A stretch of DNA of 64,000 nt, taken from assembly GCF_025024155.1 (NCBI RefSeq), contig NW_026251734.1, positions 310,001 through 374,000 of the forward strand, read 5' to 3'. The notes under the pieces were generated by a model that was given only the letters and a program-made list of their open reading frames with translations, did not search any database and had not been told where the DNA came from. This document shows positions 32,528 through 45,106 of this stretch, piece by piece; the stretch's first letter is position 1; every line of letters starts with the position of its first letter. Position numbers and translations under genes: made by a program. The DNA comes from Gamsiella multidivaricata (lineage: Eukaryota > Mortierellomycota > Mortierellomycetes > Mortierellales > Mortierellaceae).

Positions 32528-34925
32528 ACAGCATCAGGCATTGGCGCAGCATCACCTTCAACAGCTCAATCATCATACTCAGATCCATCAGCAGTCGGGC
32601 GTGTCCTCGCCAGCGTCGATTCCTGCCTCGCTCACCCCACAGATGGCGACCACACACTATCAGCAGCAATTGCAGTATGCAGGAATCTCTCGACAGTCCG
32701 CGACTCCGCATTACAGGGCCCGAGCTGCAGCTGCTGTTGCCAGGAGCGCGAACGTGAGCGCTGCGATCACCATCACGGACCCAAACAGTCTTTCGAAGAA
32801 CGGGAATTCATCCACGACCAACGGCGACGGGGGAGCTATTGACAGAGCTGCGACAGGCACAGACAAGGGTACCGGCAACGATGTCAACGCTCAACCATGG
32901 AAGATTCTCGACCTTGGCGGCATTGGGCTCAAGAACCTGAGTCGCGAACTCTTTGGGTACTCGTTCCTGACGGCGCTCTATGTCAACCACAACAATCTGC
33001 ACCACCTCTCGCCAGAGATCAGCCGACTCAGGAACCTGACCATTTTGGACGCCTCTGGAAACAAGCTGACGTCTGTCCCGCCCGAACTTGGCCTGCTGTG
33101 CAATCTTCAGGAGCTGTTGTTGGTCGACAATGGGTTGGTCACTTTGCCGCCAGAGATGGGCATGCTTTTTCAGCTGGATGTGCTTGCGCTCGAAGGAAAC
33201 CCGCTGAATGAGAGCCTCAAGACGCTGCTTCATCAAGAAGGAACCAGTGCCGTCATTATGTATCTGCGCGAAAACTGTCCAGGCAAGCTGCTTTTGACAT
33301 CTCGTTTTGATGTTTTGATGTTTTATTTTTTTCGAGCCATGATGTTAGAGCGAAAGGCGAGCTGTTTGTTGGTCCTGTTGACTAATATTTTTATTTATTT
33401 TTTACTCTAGTTCCGTTGCCTCCGTCTGAGAGAGAATGGGTCATGTTGGAGGATAACAGCGCCCCCACCGCGACAGGGTCCGACACATTCACAGTGTTTT
33501 GCTACAATATTTTGGCCGAAAAGTACGCAACACCACAGATGTATGGCTATACTCCTTCATGGGCTCTTGCATGGGAGTATCGTAAGGAGCTGATCCTCCA
33601 GGAGATCCTGGCCTACAGTGCCGATATTGTTTGTCTCCAGGTAAGCGGTCGCTTCCGATTGAGAATATGCAGCTGTTCATTATAGGTTAATGGATCTCGT
33701 ACTTATGCGGCGGTTCCTTGGTTGGTGCACTTTTAGGAACTCGAGTCGGGACAGTATGAGGATTACTTCAAGGATCAGATGAAGCAGCAGGGGGATTATG
33801 ATGGTGTCTTCTGGCCAAAATCCCGCGCGAAAACCATGCCGGAAAAGGATCGTAGGACTGTGGATGGCTGTGCGATCCTCTTCAAGGCCTCCAAGTAAAG
33901 CTCCCTACCTTTTTATCCCAAGCAGGATCCATGAGATGTCTTGTGCAAAGATAACGAAATTAATTTTCTTCAATAACGTTATTACGATCGCTCATAGGTT
34001 CAACTTGATCGACAAACACCTCGTGGAGTTCAACCACCTGGCTTTGCAGAGACCCGATTTCAGGCAGACGGACGATATCTTCAACCGAGTGATGACCAAG
34101 GACAACATTGCGGTGATCGCCTTCTTACAACACAAAGAGACCCAGAACCGGGTCGTCGTTTCGAACACCCACATTCATTGGGACCCGATCTTCAAGGACG
34201 TGAAGCTTGTCCAGGTAGCGATGCTGATGGACGAGCTGGACAAGCTCTCGACACAATGGGCGGCCCTGCCGCTCCCGGGATCGGACTTGGTACAGCATCA
34301 GTCATCGAGCGCGCTGGGCGGCAACGGCGGCAAGTTACCGACCCTGATCTGTGGCGACTTTAACTCTGAGCCGAATTCGGGCGTGTACGAGTTCTTGACG
34401 AAGGGAGCGGTCGCACAGGGGCACGACGATTTCGGAGACCATGCCTACGGAACCTACACGACCGAGGGTCTCTCCCATAAGATGACGTTGCGGTCTTCGT
34501 ATAGCCACGTCAACGAATTGCCGTTCACGAATTACACGCCTTCGTATGTGGCGGTGATCGACTATATCTTTTACTCGGCCAGCCATCTCTCGGTCCTGGG
34601 CCTGTTGGGAGGGGTCGAGAAGGAGTACATGGGACGGTGTGTGGGCATCCCGAACGCGCACTTCCCATCGGACCATATCCCGATCTTGAGCGAGTTCAAG
34701 TTCAAGACACAGCTGAGCTTGCCCAAGACGGCGCCGAATTTTGGGGCGATGGGCTCGACGAATTACAACAACAACAACAACAATGGTCATCATAACAGGA
34801 ACCAGAACGGAGGAGGTAGTGGAGGTAGTGGTGGTGGGGTAGGCGGAGGTTATGGTAACACTGGAGGAGGACGGCGTCCGCAGTCATCGTCGTCATTGGG
34901 CGTGAACAATGGTAGCGGTCGATAG
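32304..34925 (+). CDS. CCR4: CCR4-NOT deadenylase catalytic subunit Ccr4
   Basis: Four exons, 32304-33282, 33411-33640, 33737-33894 and 33998-34925, give 764 aa. The N-terminus is Gln/His-rich (Q14). Leucine-rich repeats follow at about residues 195-310 (LYVNHNNLHHLSPEISRLRN and similar), the part that contacts the NOT1 scaffold. The endonuclease/exonuclease/phosphatase domain starts near residue 340 with FTVFCYNILAEKYA. Catalytic signatures are present: the Mg-binding Glu in VCLQELESGQYE, VVSNTHIHWDP, CGDFNSEPNSG, and the final Asp-His pair in FPSDHIPI. It shortens poly(A) tails in the cytoplasm. The first intron (33283-33410) starts with GC. The C-terminus adds an Asn/Gly/Ser-rich tail after LSLPKTAPNFG that is not part of the fold. 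It converges on PMA1. Confidence 0.96.
32490..32531 (+). repeat. CAG/CAA tract coding Q14 in Ccr4
   Basis: Fourteen Gln codons mixing CAA and CAG, near the N-terminus. Gln-rich leaders are common in fungal Ccr4. Confidence 0.85.
33283..33410 (+). other. GC-AG intron in CCR4
   Basis: The exon ends TGTCCAG and the intron starts GCAAGC and ends CTCTAG after a T-rich tract. The join is in phase 1 and gives ENCPVPLPPSEREW across the junction. There is no GT donor nearby that keeps frame. Confidence 0.8.
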
Positions 34926-35724
34926 AGAGAGTGAAAGAGAGGGAGAGAGGGAGAGAGGAAGAGAAAGGTTGTGCATATGGAGCTCTAACGAGCACTCATT
35001 GGCCTATATGGATAGGCAATGGACGCGGTCGAAAGCGTAGACAAAAAAAAGTCCGTTTTTTTTTTTTTTTTTTTTTTTTGTAGGAAGAAAGAAAAAGAAA
35101 ACTGTATACTATGTATTTTGAACAAAGGTTTATTTCAAAAGAAAAGAAGAAAAAAAAAAAAAAGAAGAGTGATGATAGTTTAATGAATATGATCCATGGA
35201 AAAGTAAACGAATGTTGTTAAGGTTGATGGTTCTTTATTGCCTACTTGCTCTCTCTCTCTCTTTCCGAATGTTTATCCTCCCACTTGCTGGGGGGAGGGA
35301 TAAAAAAAACCTCCCAAAGGGCGAAAGGAGGAAATTTCCGTCCGCATGGACAAAAAAACTTTACACAAACAAGTTTTTCTTGTGTTGCGTTGTGTGTATG
35401 TTATGTGTGTTTGGTGAGCAACCACAGAGCAAGTAAAGATAAGATTCATAGTCAAGAGAGTTTTTTTTTTCATTTCAAAGGATTTATTCGTTGTATTGTA
35501 CATGGCGGGGGGTTTTGTTAATGATTATGATAAGAGGTGGATATAATATGGACAACGAAAGGAAAAGAAAAGAAAAAAAAAAAAAGCGAGAGCAAGAAAG
35601 AAACTAAAAAAAAATACTAAAATCTAATGAGTAAAGAGACTGAAAAAAAAAAAGAAAAGCAAAAAAGCCCTTTTTTTTTTCTTGGTCGCAGCAGCACCTG
35701 TAATTGTTGTTGCTGTTAGGGTTT
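34926..35724. other. Convergent 3' region of CCR4 and PMA1
   Basis: About 800 bp between two stop codons that face each other. A GA-rich run follows CCR4, then T22 near 35057 and A-rich blocks near 35150 and 35575. No gene is supported. Confidence 0.5.
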
Positions 35725-38700
35725 TTACTGCGAAGGGCCAGAGGGACCGGCCAAGGCACTCGAGACCTGGGCTGCCTGGATGGTGCTGAAACGACGCATC
35801 TCGTGCGAGGGAACTCCCAAGGTCTTGCCGTCGGCCGTGACGGGACCGCCAACCGAGTTCTTCCGGAGGAAGTTGCGGGGCTGAGGGTTGTACCGGTCGA
35901 AATGCGAAGAGTAGTAGGAGCGGGTCGACCGGGTGCGGGCCAACTGCAGATCCTGCTGGGTCTCCTGGACGGACTTGAGCGTGGGCTTGAAGAAGTGCTG
36001 GAGCGCAAACTTGATCAAGTCCAAGGGGAAGTACCAGATAATGTTCCAGACCCAGACAGCAAGAGCCCAGCCCCAACCGCAACCCTCGATCTGGGTGAAG
36101 CCCCAGTTGGCGTAGACGGCAATAAACGTGGCAACGATCTGGGCAAAGATGAAGGCGCACACCAAGATCAACGACGGACGCTCAATGTAGGAGAAGCCCT
36201 GGGAACGGGTGACGAAGATCAAGGCCTGGGACAGGGTCGAGACCTGCAAGTAGATGATCGAGTGCATCTTGTAGTCGTTGGGGTCAGTGAATGTGGAGAG
36301 ACCCATGTTCTGGAAGAAACGCGAGTGCATCGCCACGGCGTAGAAGACAAGGGTCGAGGCGGTGAGGTAGATACCGTAGACGATGGCCGAGGTGAAAATC
36401 TCCCTGAGATCCCAGTGGTTGGGGTACTGCGAGGGCACGACACGGTCCTTGGAGATGGTCAAGATGGTTCCGTCGTTCAAGATGGCCAAGATCAGGACCA
36501 TGAATGGAGGGAAGTCGAATCTCCAGGCAAAGACCATCACAGAGAAACAGAGGACAACACGGATGGTGATCGAGCAGGTGTAGGCAGAGTAGTTGCGCAT
36601 GCGCTGGAAAATCTGGCGAGATCCCAGGATGGCATCGATAATGACCGAAAGACCGGGCTCCGTCAAGACAATGTCGGCAGCAGAGCGGGCAGCGTCCGAG
36701 GCGTCAGCGACGGCGATACCGACGTTGGCCTTGGCGAGGGCAGGGGCGTCGTTGACACCATCACCAGTCATGGCAGTGAAGTGACCCAAGTTCTGGAGAC
36801 GGGCAACAATATCGTACTTGTGCTCGGGGTAGACACCGGCGAAACCGTCGGCCTCGAGGACGAGCTCATCAACAGTGTTCGACTTGACGTTGTCATCAGC
36901 AGGGGGACCGTCGCGAAGGACTGAGGCATTAAACATGTGGTCACCCAAGCCGAGGCGACGACCGGTCTCCTTGGCAATAGCAAGCTGGTCACCAGTGATC
37001 ATCTTGACCTTGACTCCCAAAGCCTGAGCACGGTCAATGGTCTCCTTGGTATCGTGACGGGGGGGATCGTAGATGGGCAAGAGACCGATCAGGGTGAAGC
37101 CAGTACCGGGAGACTCGACCTGGCCCTCAGGAACCTCCTCCATAGCAACAGCCAGGGCACGAAGACCACGGCGGGCAAAGTCATCGACATCGGCGTGCAT
37201 CTGGGCGACCTGTTCCTCAGTCTTGTTACGGGTGCAGAGGTCGAGGATGATGGACGACATTCCCTTGGAGACACGGTGGACGGTGTTGTCGGAGAGGCGG
37301 CGGTAGGTCATCTGGGTACGCTTGTCAGTGGGGTTGAAGGGGATGAAGTCCATTTGTTCAATTCCGGCACGGGCAAGGGTGGTATCAGGCAGGGAGTTGA
37401 CGACACAGGTATCGATCGCATCCTGGTTCTCGACACGGGAGGCATAGGCAGAGAAGAGGATAACGTTCTCGACCGAGACATCAGAATAGGTCTTGACGTT
37501 GGCCATATCGATGGTGAGCTCGTTGAGGGTCAGGGTTCCGGTCTTGTCGGAGCAGAGGATGGTGACACCGGCCAACTCCTCGATGGCGGACATACGGGTG
37601 ACGATGGCCTTGTGCTCGGCAAGCTGACGGGCACCGATGGCGAGGGTGACGGACAAGACAGTGGGCATGGCAATGGGGATACCACCAATGAGCAAGACAA
37701 GCAAGTTGTTGATACCACGGCGGTAGTCGTACTTGAAGGCGGCATACTGGACAATGACCAAGACAATGAGGAAGATAGCAATGGAGACAATACAGAAGCG
37801 ACCGATACGGGCAAGGACGATCTGCAAGTGTCCGATATCATCGCCGGCCAACTGGACCAGCTTGGCAGCGCGACCGAAGAAGGTGTTGGAGCCGGTACCG
37901 ATGACGACGGCCTCACCCTCACCCTGCTTGACGGTCGAGCCGGAGAAGACCTCGTCGCCGTTCTTCTTGTTCGTCGGCAGGGACTCACCGGTCAAGGCGG
38001 CCTGGTCGATGGAGACGTTGACGGCCTCGATGAGGCGGGCATCGGCGGGGATGATATCACCGAGCTTGACAGAGATGACATCACCAGGGACTAGGGAAGC
38101 AGCCTCGAGTGTGACCCACTGGCCATCACGCTTGATCTTGGCCTGGGGGGCGAGGGAGGCCATGAGGGCCTTGACAGCGTTTCCGGCCTGGCGTTCCTCA
38201 ATGAAACCGATGGTGGCGTTGGCGACCAAGAGAAGGACGATACCGACAAAGTCGGGCCAGTCGGGGGCCTCGCCGCCTCCGTTGGAGAGGACGATGGCGA
38301 CCAGGGCAGCAGCCTCCATGACCCTGTTATATGATGAAGAGCGAATGTGAAGAAAAATTAGTGAAACCGCTTTATGAGACAGAATAAGCTGAGGCGGCGA
38401 TGATCTCAGTTAGATCCGGCATAGAATGACACTTACCAGGACAGAGGGTTCCACATGAAGGACAAGAACTGCATGATAGGATTGACCTCCTTCTGCTCAA
38501 GACGGTTGTAGCCGAACTAGATTGTGTCCAAACAATAGAACATAGGGATCGTTAGCATCCACTGCGGCGATCAGACCCAAGGCCTTTTGTTTGCAAACAA
38601 ATACATCACACACACAGATCGACAAAAAAAAGAGAGCATTCGGATGAATTGTCCACTTGGTCGTTTGGAAGGTGACACGAAGCGTTCAGAGGATTCATGC

Positions 38701-39004
38701 TACAACCCTCCCCTCCTCTCTCTCTCTCAAAATTGCCGATCCGGCGTCCTGGGACCAAACAAGCACAGAAGCAAATCGAGTGTAGGACACATACCTTGGC
38801 AATACGGGCCTCAGCCTCAGCGGTGGTCAGACCGTTTTCGCTGGTCTTGAGGAGCTGGAAGATGTTTCCGGTCTCCATGGTCGACATGTCGAACTTCTCC
38901 TTGTTGTACAGATCCTCAATGTCGATGGTCTGGACATTGACATCGATCGTCACCGGGGTGCCTTCGGTCCTCTCCTTGGCTGTGGTAGCGGGATTGGACT
39001 CCAT
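35725..39004 (-). CDS. PMA1: Plasma-membrane proton-pumping P-type ATPase
   Basis: Three exons, 38795-39004, 38437-38516 and 35725-38323, give 962 aa, close to fungal Pma1 (about 920). It is a P3A ATPase that pumps H+ out of the cell to power nutrient uptake. Motifs in order: TGES near residue 208 (actuator domain), [10 protein letters not shown] in helix 4, the phosphorylated Asp in [10 protein letters not shown] near 356, [40 protein letters not shown], and [20 protein letters not shown]. Ten membrane helices are expected, and the C-terminal helices are visible. The C-terminal tail after the last helix is about 90 residues and Ser/Thr/Arg-rich, fitting the autoinhibitory R-domain. Codon use is extremely biased to C- or G-ending codons. 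The first two introns lie near the 5' end. The leader is CT-rich. Confidence 0.97.
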
Positions 39005-39309
39005 GGTGGAAGTTGTTTTTGGGGTTGAGGGTGCGGTTGATTGCGGGTGTCACTTCACAGTGAGTGAGAGGTGCTTGCTGTGGGGGGAGTCAAGGTGGGG
39101 ACAGAGTGGGGAGGGTCAGGGAAGGAGAGAGGGGGGGGGAGGGTGGAGGAGAAGGAGGTGGGAGGGAAGAGGCGGAAGGGAGGGGGGAGATCAACAACAC
39201 AAAGTGCAGTGTGCTATGTGAAAGAGCGGGTGCGAGGTGCGTTAACGAAGGATGGGAAAAAGACGGTTTGAAGAAAAGAAGAGTGCGATGTGGTGGGGAA
39301 TGGCCGCCC

Positions 39310-39317
39310 TTTTAAAC
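39310..39317 (-). promoter_or_regulatory. Candidate TATA-like element of PMA1
   Basis: TTTAAAAG on the minus strand, about 306 bp upstream of the PMA1 ATG and ahead of a polypurine (plus strand) leader at 39090-39190. Distance to the ATG leaves room for a long CT-rich 5'UTR. Confidence 0.35.
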
Positions 39318-42300
39318 GAGTTCGGGGAGGGCCTCTCCTCCAGATACATGGGTATAGATGCGGCCTGAGGACTGAATAGCGCTCCCCAATTGAATCGTGT
39401 TATATAATACAATGAGATGCGATATAGTCGATATACGGAAAAACGAGTTCTGCAGACACAGTGAGGACCATTGGGTCTCCTGCGGCCCTCTCTGCCCTTT
39501 GCAATTGGATGAACCGCGGTCTCCGTATGCGGACATATGTTTCTCCATTTCAGTCCTCAGTGGCGGGCCCGCCCTCTCCCCCCTCCCCCTCCCTCGCCAG
39601 CCAAGGACGAGGGGGAGGAGAAGGAGGAGGGCGACTGGCGACTGGCGACTGACGACTGGCGAGTGTGCGCCACTGGCCGTGGACGGACAGAGGGGGTGAG
39701 AGGGAGAAGGGGCCCTCTTTTTTCCTTTTTCTTCCCAAATGTCTCGTCCTGGCTTCTTGGTCCCTCCTCTGACTCCACTCTGACCCCATCCAGCTTAGCC
39801 TGACCTCTGTATAATGATGGGCCGCACTGGATCAGCCGCCACTCGCTGTGTTTCTCTTTTTCTTTCTTTTTTCTTTCTCCTCCTGCTTCTTGTTGGTCTC
39901 GGCGCCCGATGGCCAACCACTCAGCTCAGCTCCCCTTGCGAGATCAAAAAAGGGCTTTTTGCCCCGACAATGACCCATACCATCCATATCTCCATTTGTC
40001 TGCGTGGCGGCCCAATTGATTGCACTGCAGCTGTGTAGATTCGCGGGGTGCAATGCGGATGAATCAATACAACCAGATTCAGCTCTCTTTTTTGATATTG
40101 ATTACAGGAATAGTAGAGGGGAGACACTGAAGTATATTATTTTTCTATAGATACCGCCCCCCACCCGCTGTTGTGCGTAATCTATAAAAATGGAAAAGAC
40201 GTACAAATGGACACCATTCGCTATCGACTGCCTTCGACAATGAGCGCATATTTTGAACCCTATATGAACCATATTTTGTTTGTTGTGGTCGGGGTAAACA
40301 CCCTCGACCTCAACGCTGCCCTTCTTCTTCTATCGCAGCTGGACAGCAGCGATGGAAGAACAATACAAAAGAAAAGAAAGGGCGCGGGGGAGATATAGCG
40401 CAGCGGATACGCTGAGAGAGTGTGTGTGCAACTGATGTTGTCCTTACGTCTGTTGCTTAAACATGCGCTGCGTGGATCATCACGTCAGAGGCCACCCTTT
40501 GTTTTTGCAAAAAAAAAAGAAAACAACAAAAAAAAACGCTATCTCTATCTCAGTAGACTAACTGTAAGACAACTTATTGCCTACGACTGATAGAAAATAT
40601 ATATAAAGATATGTATGTATATAAAAAAATCGCTCAGTAGTTTTTCCACGTTGTCTTTGACTAGTAATTTTCCTCACCGTGAAAAGGACGAATTGGGTTG
40701 TTCAGGATTCAGGAACGATCAGCATCACTACCCTCAGTCTTAGAATCCCGTTCTTAATCAAAAAGAGACGAATAACAGAATGAGGCTAACACAGATGAAG
40801 GGCACATTCCTGGAAGGATCTCATAGTGCTTCTCCAAACTACGTTGTTTATTTCTGTGGCATGTCTCTTCTCGCGTGTGATCTCGCGATCTGTTCAATTG
40901 CGGGGAGGGGCCGATCTAACGTCCTGCATCTGCTTTTTTTTTTTTATATCTTTCTTTCTTTCATCTTGATGCCTAGTATTGAGTCGTCTTAACGATGCAG
41001 ATGCCGTCGCTCCTAAAAAAACCATTATTTCTCCCAGCCCTTGATTTCAAAAGGAGACCACCATCGTTGACTACCATCCAATGTCCGCTAACGTTGGTAG
41101 CCGTGTCACCGTTCAAAAGTTCTGCCTCCTATTGATTCGATCCCTGGACACGCAAGAAAAGATAAGAATCGCGCAGTGCATGCCAGGCCCTGCGCACCTC
41201 GTTATGCTTCTTACTAATTCCCAGTTTTTTTCATACTTTTTTTTTTTTTTATTGTTACAGAAACCAAACACGATTAGAAAGAAGGTTTCCGTTGAAGAAT
41301 GTACGTGTGTTGCTTGCTATATGGTGGGCCCAGGTAAAAAAAGAAAAAAAGACATCATGTAGAGAAAAAATGGTACCTCTGGTACCTGAGGCACGCAGCG
41401 TGCAGGGCTTAAAGTCGGTTAGCCTCTTTGCCTCCTCGGCCAGGCTTCTTAACTCCACTCATGTAAATGGAACCCCTTGATCCAGGTCCACGGTGAGAGA
41501 GAAAAAAATAATATGCGCTGTACATGTACGGAAATGATCATACGGTGCTCAGTTACCCTTGATCTCTCCTTTGGATCCCTTGGGTCGGTGAGGCCCTCGG
41601 CCAGGAGAGCTGTGAGCGCGTGCATGTTAATGTAATGATGGTCTTTGATGAGATCGGGGTGTCGCTCTTCGTTTAGCGCTCGTGCTGCTTCAGTCCCATT
41701 TTTCTCTCCTCACCATAGAGTCTATTCCCCATTCGGTCGCTATTTTGGCCACTGTGCTCTTTCGCCGGCTGGGAGACAGGTGCTATCACAGTCCATCGCG
41801 CAAATGATGTTCTTTTTTAGGGTGTGTTCCCATATCACCCCCTCATTGCTCACATCACTTGCTCTCGACATCTTTTTATTTTCTGCAAGCGCGCTCGTTT
41901 ATCTCTTGAAAATTTATGCCTAATGATGATGAACGCGAGGACTGAGCATCGAGAGATGCGCTATTTTTCAGGGCGATTGGTCACGTCGATTGGATCATCA
42001 TCTGAAGGCAGCGAACGGACGAGTGGTCAATAGTTGCCTATAAGAGGTGGCTAATGATTGAAACGAAACAACTTGTACTGCACAGGTACGCGAGATAGGA
42101 GAGCAGGATATCTCTTACTTGGGCTAGGTCATTCAACTCTCCATCACCCTTGCCTTTTTTTTCTTTTTCAAGGGTAACCATTGGTGATGGCCACACTGTT
42201 CGCGGGATGGTCGATCGAGAGGAGACAGGAGATGAAGTCTTGTGCTGACGAAAAAACAAGATGTCGACCCATTTGTGGATTGCCACAGTTTAACCAATAT

Positions 42301-45059
42301 TAGGTGCAGATGAACACAATGTTGGAGAATGGGAGAACCTAGAAGCCGCGTCCTATCCCCGGAACCAACTGTTCATAATTTGACTCAAACTCGAGGAAGA
42401 AAAAAAGAAATAAAAAGAAAAACAAGAACGAGAGACGAAATGCGAATCATGGTCGATAACGGCGTTAAACAGCTGCTTGAGAGTGCAATTGCCGAGAAAC
42501 TTGAACTAACACAACGGATCAGACACACTGAGAGTGTTTTTTTCCTTCGTCTGACTTGAATTACCCTGATTCTACCACATAAAGGCATTTTGTCCTTGTG
42601 TTCATGTTGCAACGCGCCTTTTTATTTATTTATTTATTTATCAAATGCTTGTTTGCATGAGCGTGTTTTCTGTTCAGACTCCAGCGCGACGCGTGCTGGG
42701 ATTTTTCTGATGCGTTTGTGCATGTCCACGCAATCCGCATTTTCCAGTTCGGACCACCGGTTCGTCGAAAAACAACTCTGTTAGACGTTTAGACTGGAAT
42801 ACTAGTTGCACAAGATAATAAAAAGATTGGTTGATTTCAGTCCCCTTTGCTGCCTGCAGATAGTAATGGCCACCAAGAAAAGTCGTCGAACTCTGGACAT
42901 GAGGCATTATTGACCCGGAACTTGGTGTGATCGTCCACCTCAGTCAACAGTAGACTAAGTATTTGCCTCTTGGTTCTCACCTCTTTTTTTTTTTTTTTTG
43001 TTTTGCTCTCAAAATGTCGAGTCCAGACAGCTACGAACGTGGGTCTTTTTTTTCCGAAAATAACAAATGTCCATGCACCAATGCACGAGATAACAAATAA
43101 ATCCCTCGTTTTCCTAATTGACGATCGGGGCAATTGGGCCACGGACAAAGACGCACAGTGCAGATCCTCTCAAATTCTCGACCTTTGTGATAGGTGCACA
43201 CGAGACAACAATGATGCCGTGCAATACAGGCCTAGGCTATATGCGTCTAGGTATCTTCTGACACCCACACCGAGATGAGAACCGCAATGGAGTAATGATG
43301 GAGAGGGTACCCTAATTGTTCCCACACCTCTCCTCTTAAAGATGTTCATAGCTCTCTCTCTGTATAGATCAAGGTTCTGGTTGTACTTTACGTTCATGTA
43401 CCTTTGTTCAATCGCCCTTTTTTTTTTTTTTTTTTTTTTCCAGAGAAACGATAGGTCGCAAGCTTGATACCTTTAGTATGTGAAGGAATACCCAGGAACA
43501 AGGTTCATGTAGAAGGGTAATCTGATTTCCGAGCTCTCAGTCGCACCAGAAACATTCTTTTAATGAACTAACACTGGCCCCGCTCTGTCTTTTTTTTTTT
43601 TTTTTGGCAAGAGTTCTCATGAAGCACGTCACCGGCGGTGGAACGTCATCTTAGCATTGGTTATCAGATCGCTCCCCATCCTCAGCGGGGGTACAATACC
43701 ATTGACCAAATGCAACAGAGCATAGCAGGACCGGGTCTCTCTACCACTTGTGGGGGAGGCAACCGCTGATCTGGTTTAGTCTACATTCCTGGTACTTGAA
43801 TGCATTCACACTCAAAAGAGGCCGGTTCGTTATCTCTTTTGTCTACGCACATAGTTTATGTGGAAGTGTGCCTGGATGTCGGTGGACTAGAAAACGGATG
43901 GATCAGGGGCCACACGGCTAGTCCTCCTTTCTAAGGCTCCAATGGAAGGTAACCAAGAAAGGGGGACCCATGATGATGATTGGCGCGGCATATATTATCT
44001 TTTTAAAAGAGCGACGGCCCCTCTGAACAACGTGGCCGGTGATGTCCAATGGCCATGCAGCTGCCCCGCCGTTTCGCTGCAAATGAAACATCGACATCTT
44101 CAAAAGCGACCGTCGACACACGACCAGAATGGAATTATTTTTTAGAATAGGAAGAACTGTGTCGATTATATGTTTTGTCGATACAGAGGGTGAGCTGTCC
44201 CACGCCCGGTTTGGTGATTCGAAAGGATAATTTGAGGTGGGCACCTTTTCCGAGGGGATTTAAACTGTGCAATGCAGCCCCGCAACCTTCACTGCATCCC
44301 CCCCCCCCTTCGATGGGATGCTGCAGGAGCGAAGCTCGCTTTATTAATAGCTGCAGGCAGGGTAACCTGATGGACGTCAAGATATTGAGAGCACTGGCAT
44401 CAGAAAGAGGGGAGGGACCTCTCGACCGTTACACGCGGAATGCGTCTTGCATGCCGCATGCCATGGTGGTGTTTCATCCCAATATACTCTCCAGCATCGG
44501 CTCCATATACCCATGTTCATGTCCTTTGATCTGCGTACTGTGATGATATGTCGGTCGCGAGTAGTCTAGCACACACCTTTCTCTCTGTATTACTAGGAAT
44601 AGTTGGTGTCTATCACTAGTCTAGCGGTGTTGGCCGAGAGAACGGCGCAGCACTTGGCCGCCTATTCTTTTCTTTTCACCCGTTCCACCGGATCGTCATC
44701 GTTATCAGGAACAAGAAAAGAAATTAAAGAAATAAGGTACACCGTTCATCGTTAATGCCTCGGTGAACACCACTGAAACCAGCGCTGAGGACTTTAGCCA
44801 AAATTACAATATTCACGCTTCATCCAGCTCGCACTTTAACCCACAAGCGAATAAACTCTCGGCTGGCAAAATCCTGGGGAGTCTCTGCCTATCATGTCAT
44901 CATGGTGTATCTATCCGCGACAACGACCTTTCGTTTCATCCGCGCGATTTTTTCTTGGGCAGACTAATCCCGCTAGGCTGGAACTCTTTTTAGTACACCC
45001 TTCCACCTTTTGCCGGCATTCGTACTCTCTGCCCCGTCTTTTGCTTTGCCCCTCCTGCC

Positions 45060-45060
<1 letters not shown>

Positions 45061-45100
<40 letters not shown>
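45061..45100. repeat. Minisatellite: four tandem TCTATCTCTC units
   Basis: Four perfect 10-bp copies inside a longer CT-rich block (45050-45125). Confidence 0.85.

Positions 45101-45106
<6 letters not shown>

Noticed and set aside
35704..38350. Long plus-strand open frames of 406, 385 and 205 codons
   Set aside because: Antisense to PMA1. They arise because PMA1 uses almost only C- or G-ending codons, which removes stops on the other strand; composition is Gly/Asp/Val-rich without motifs.
41081..41362. Frame starting MSANVGSRVTVQKFC with a T-rich tract and ATTGTTACAG that resembles an acceptor
   Set aside because: I could not find a donor that joins it in frame to a sensible continuation, and neither part resembles a known protein.
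44615..44690. tRNA-like string GGTGTTGGCCGAGAGAACGG
   Set aside because: Resembles the D-arm of tRNA-Leu/Ser, but no acceptor stem, anticodon arm or TTCGA T-arm follows at the right spacing.
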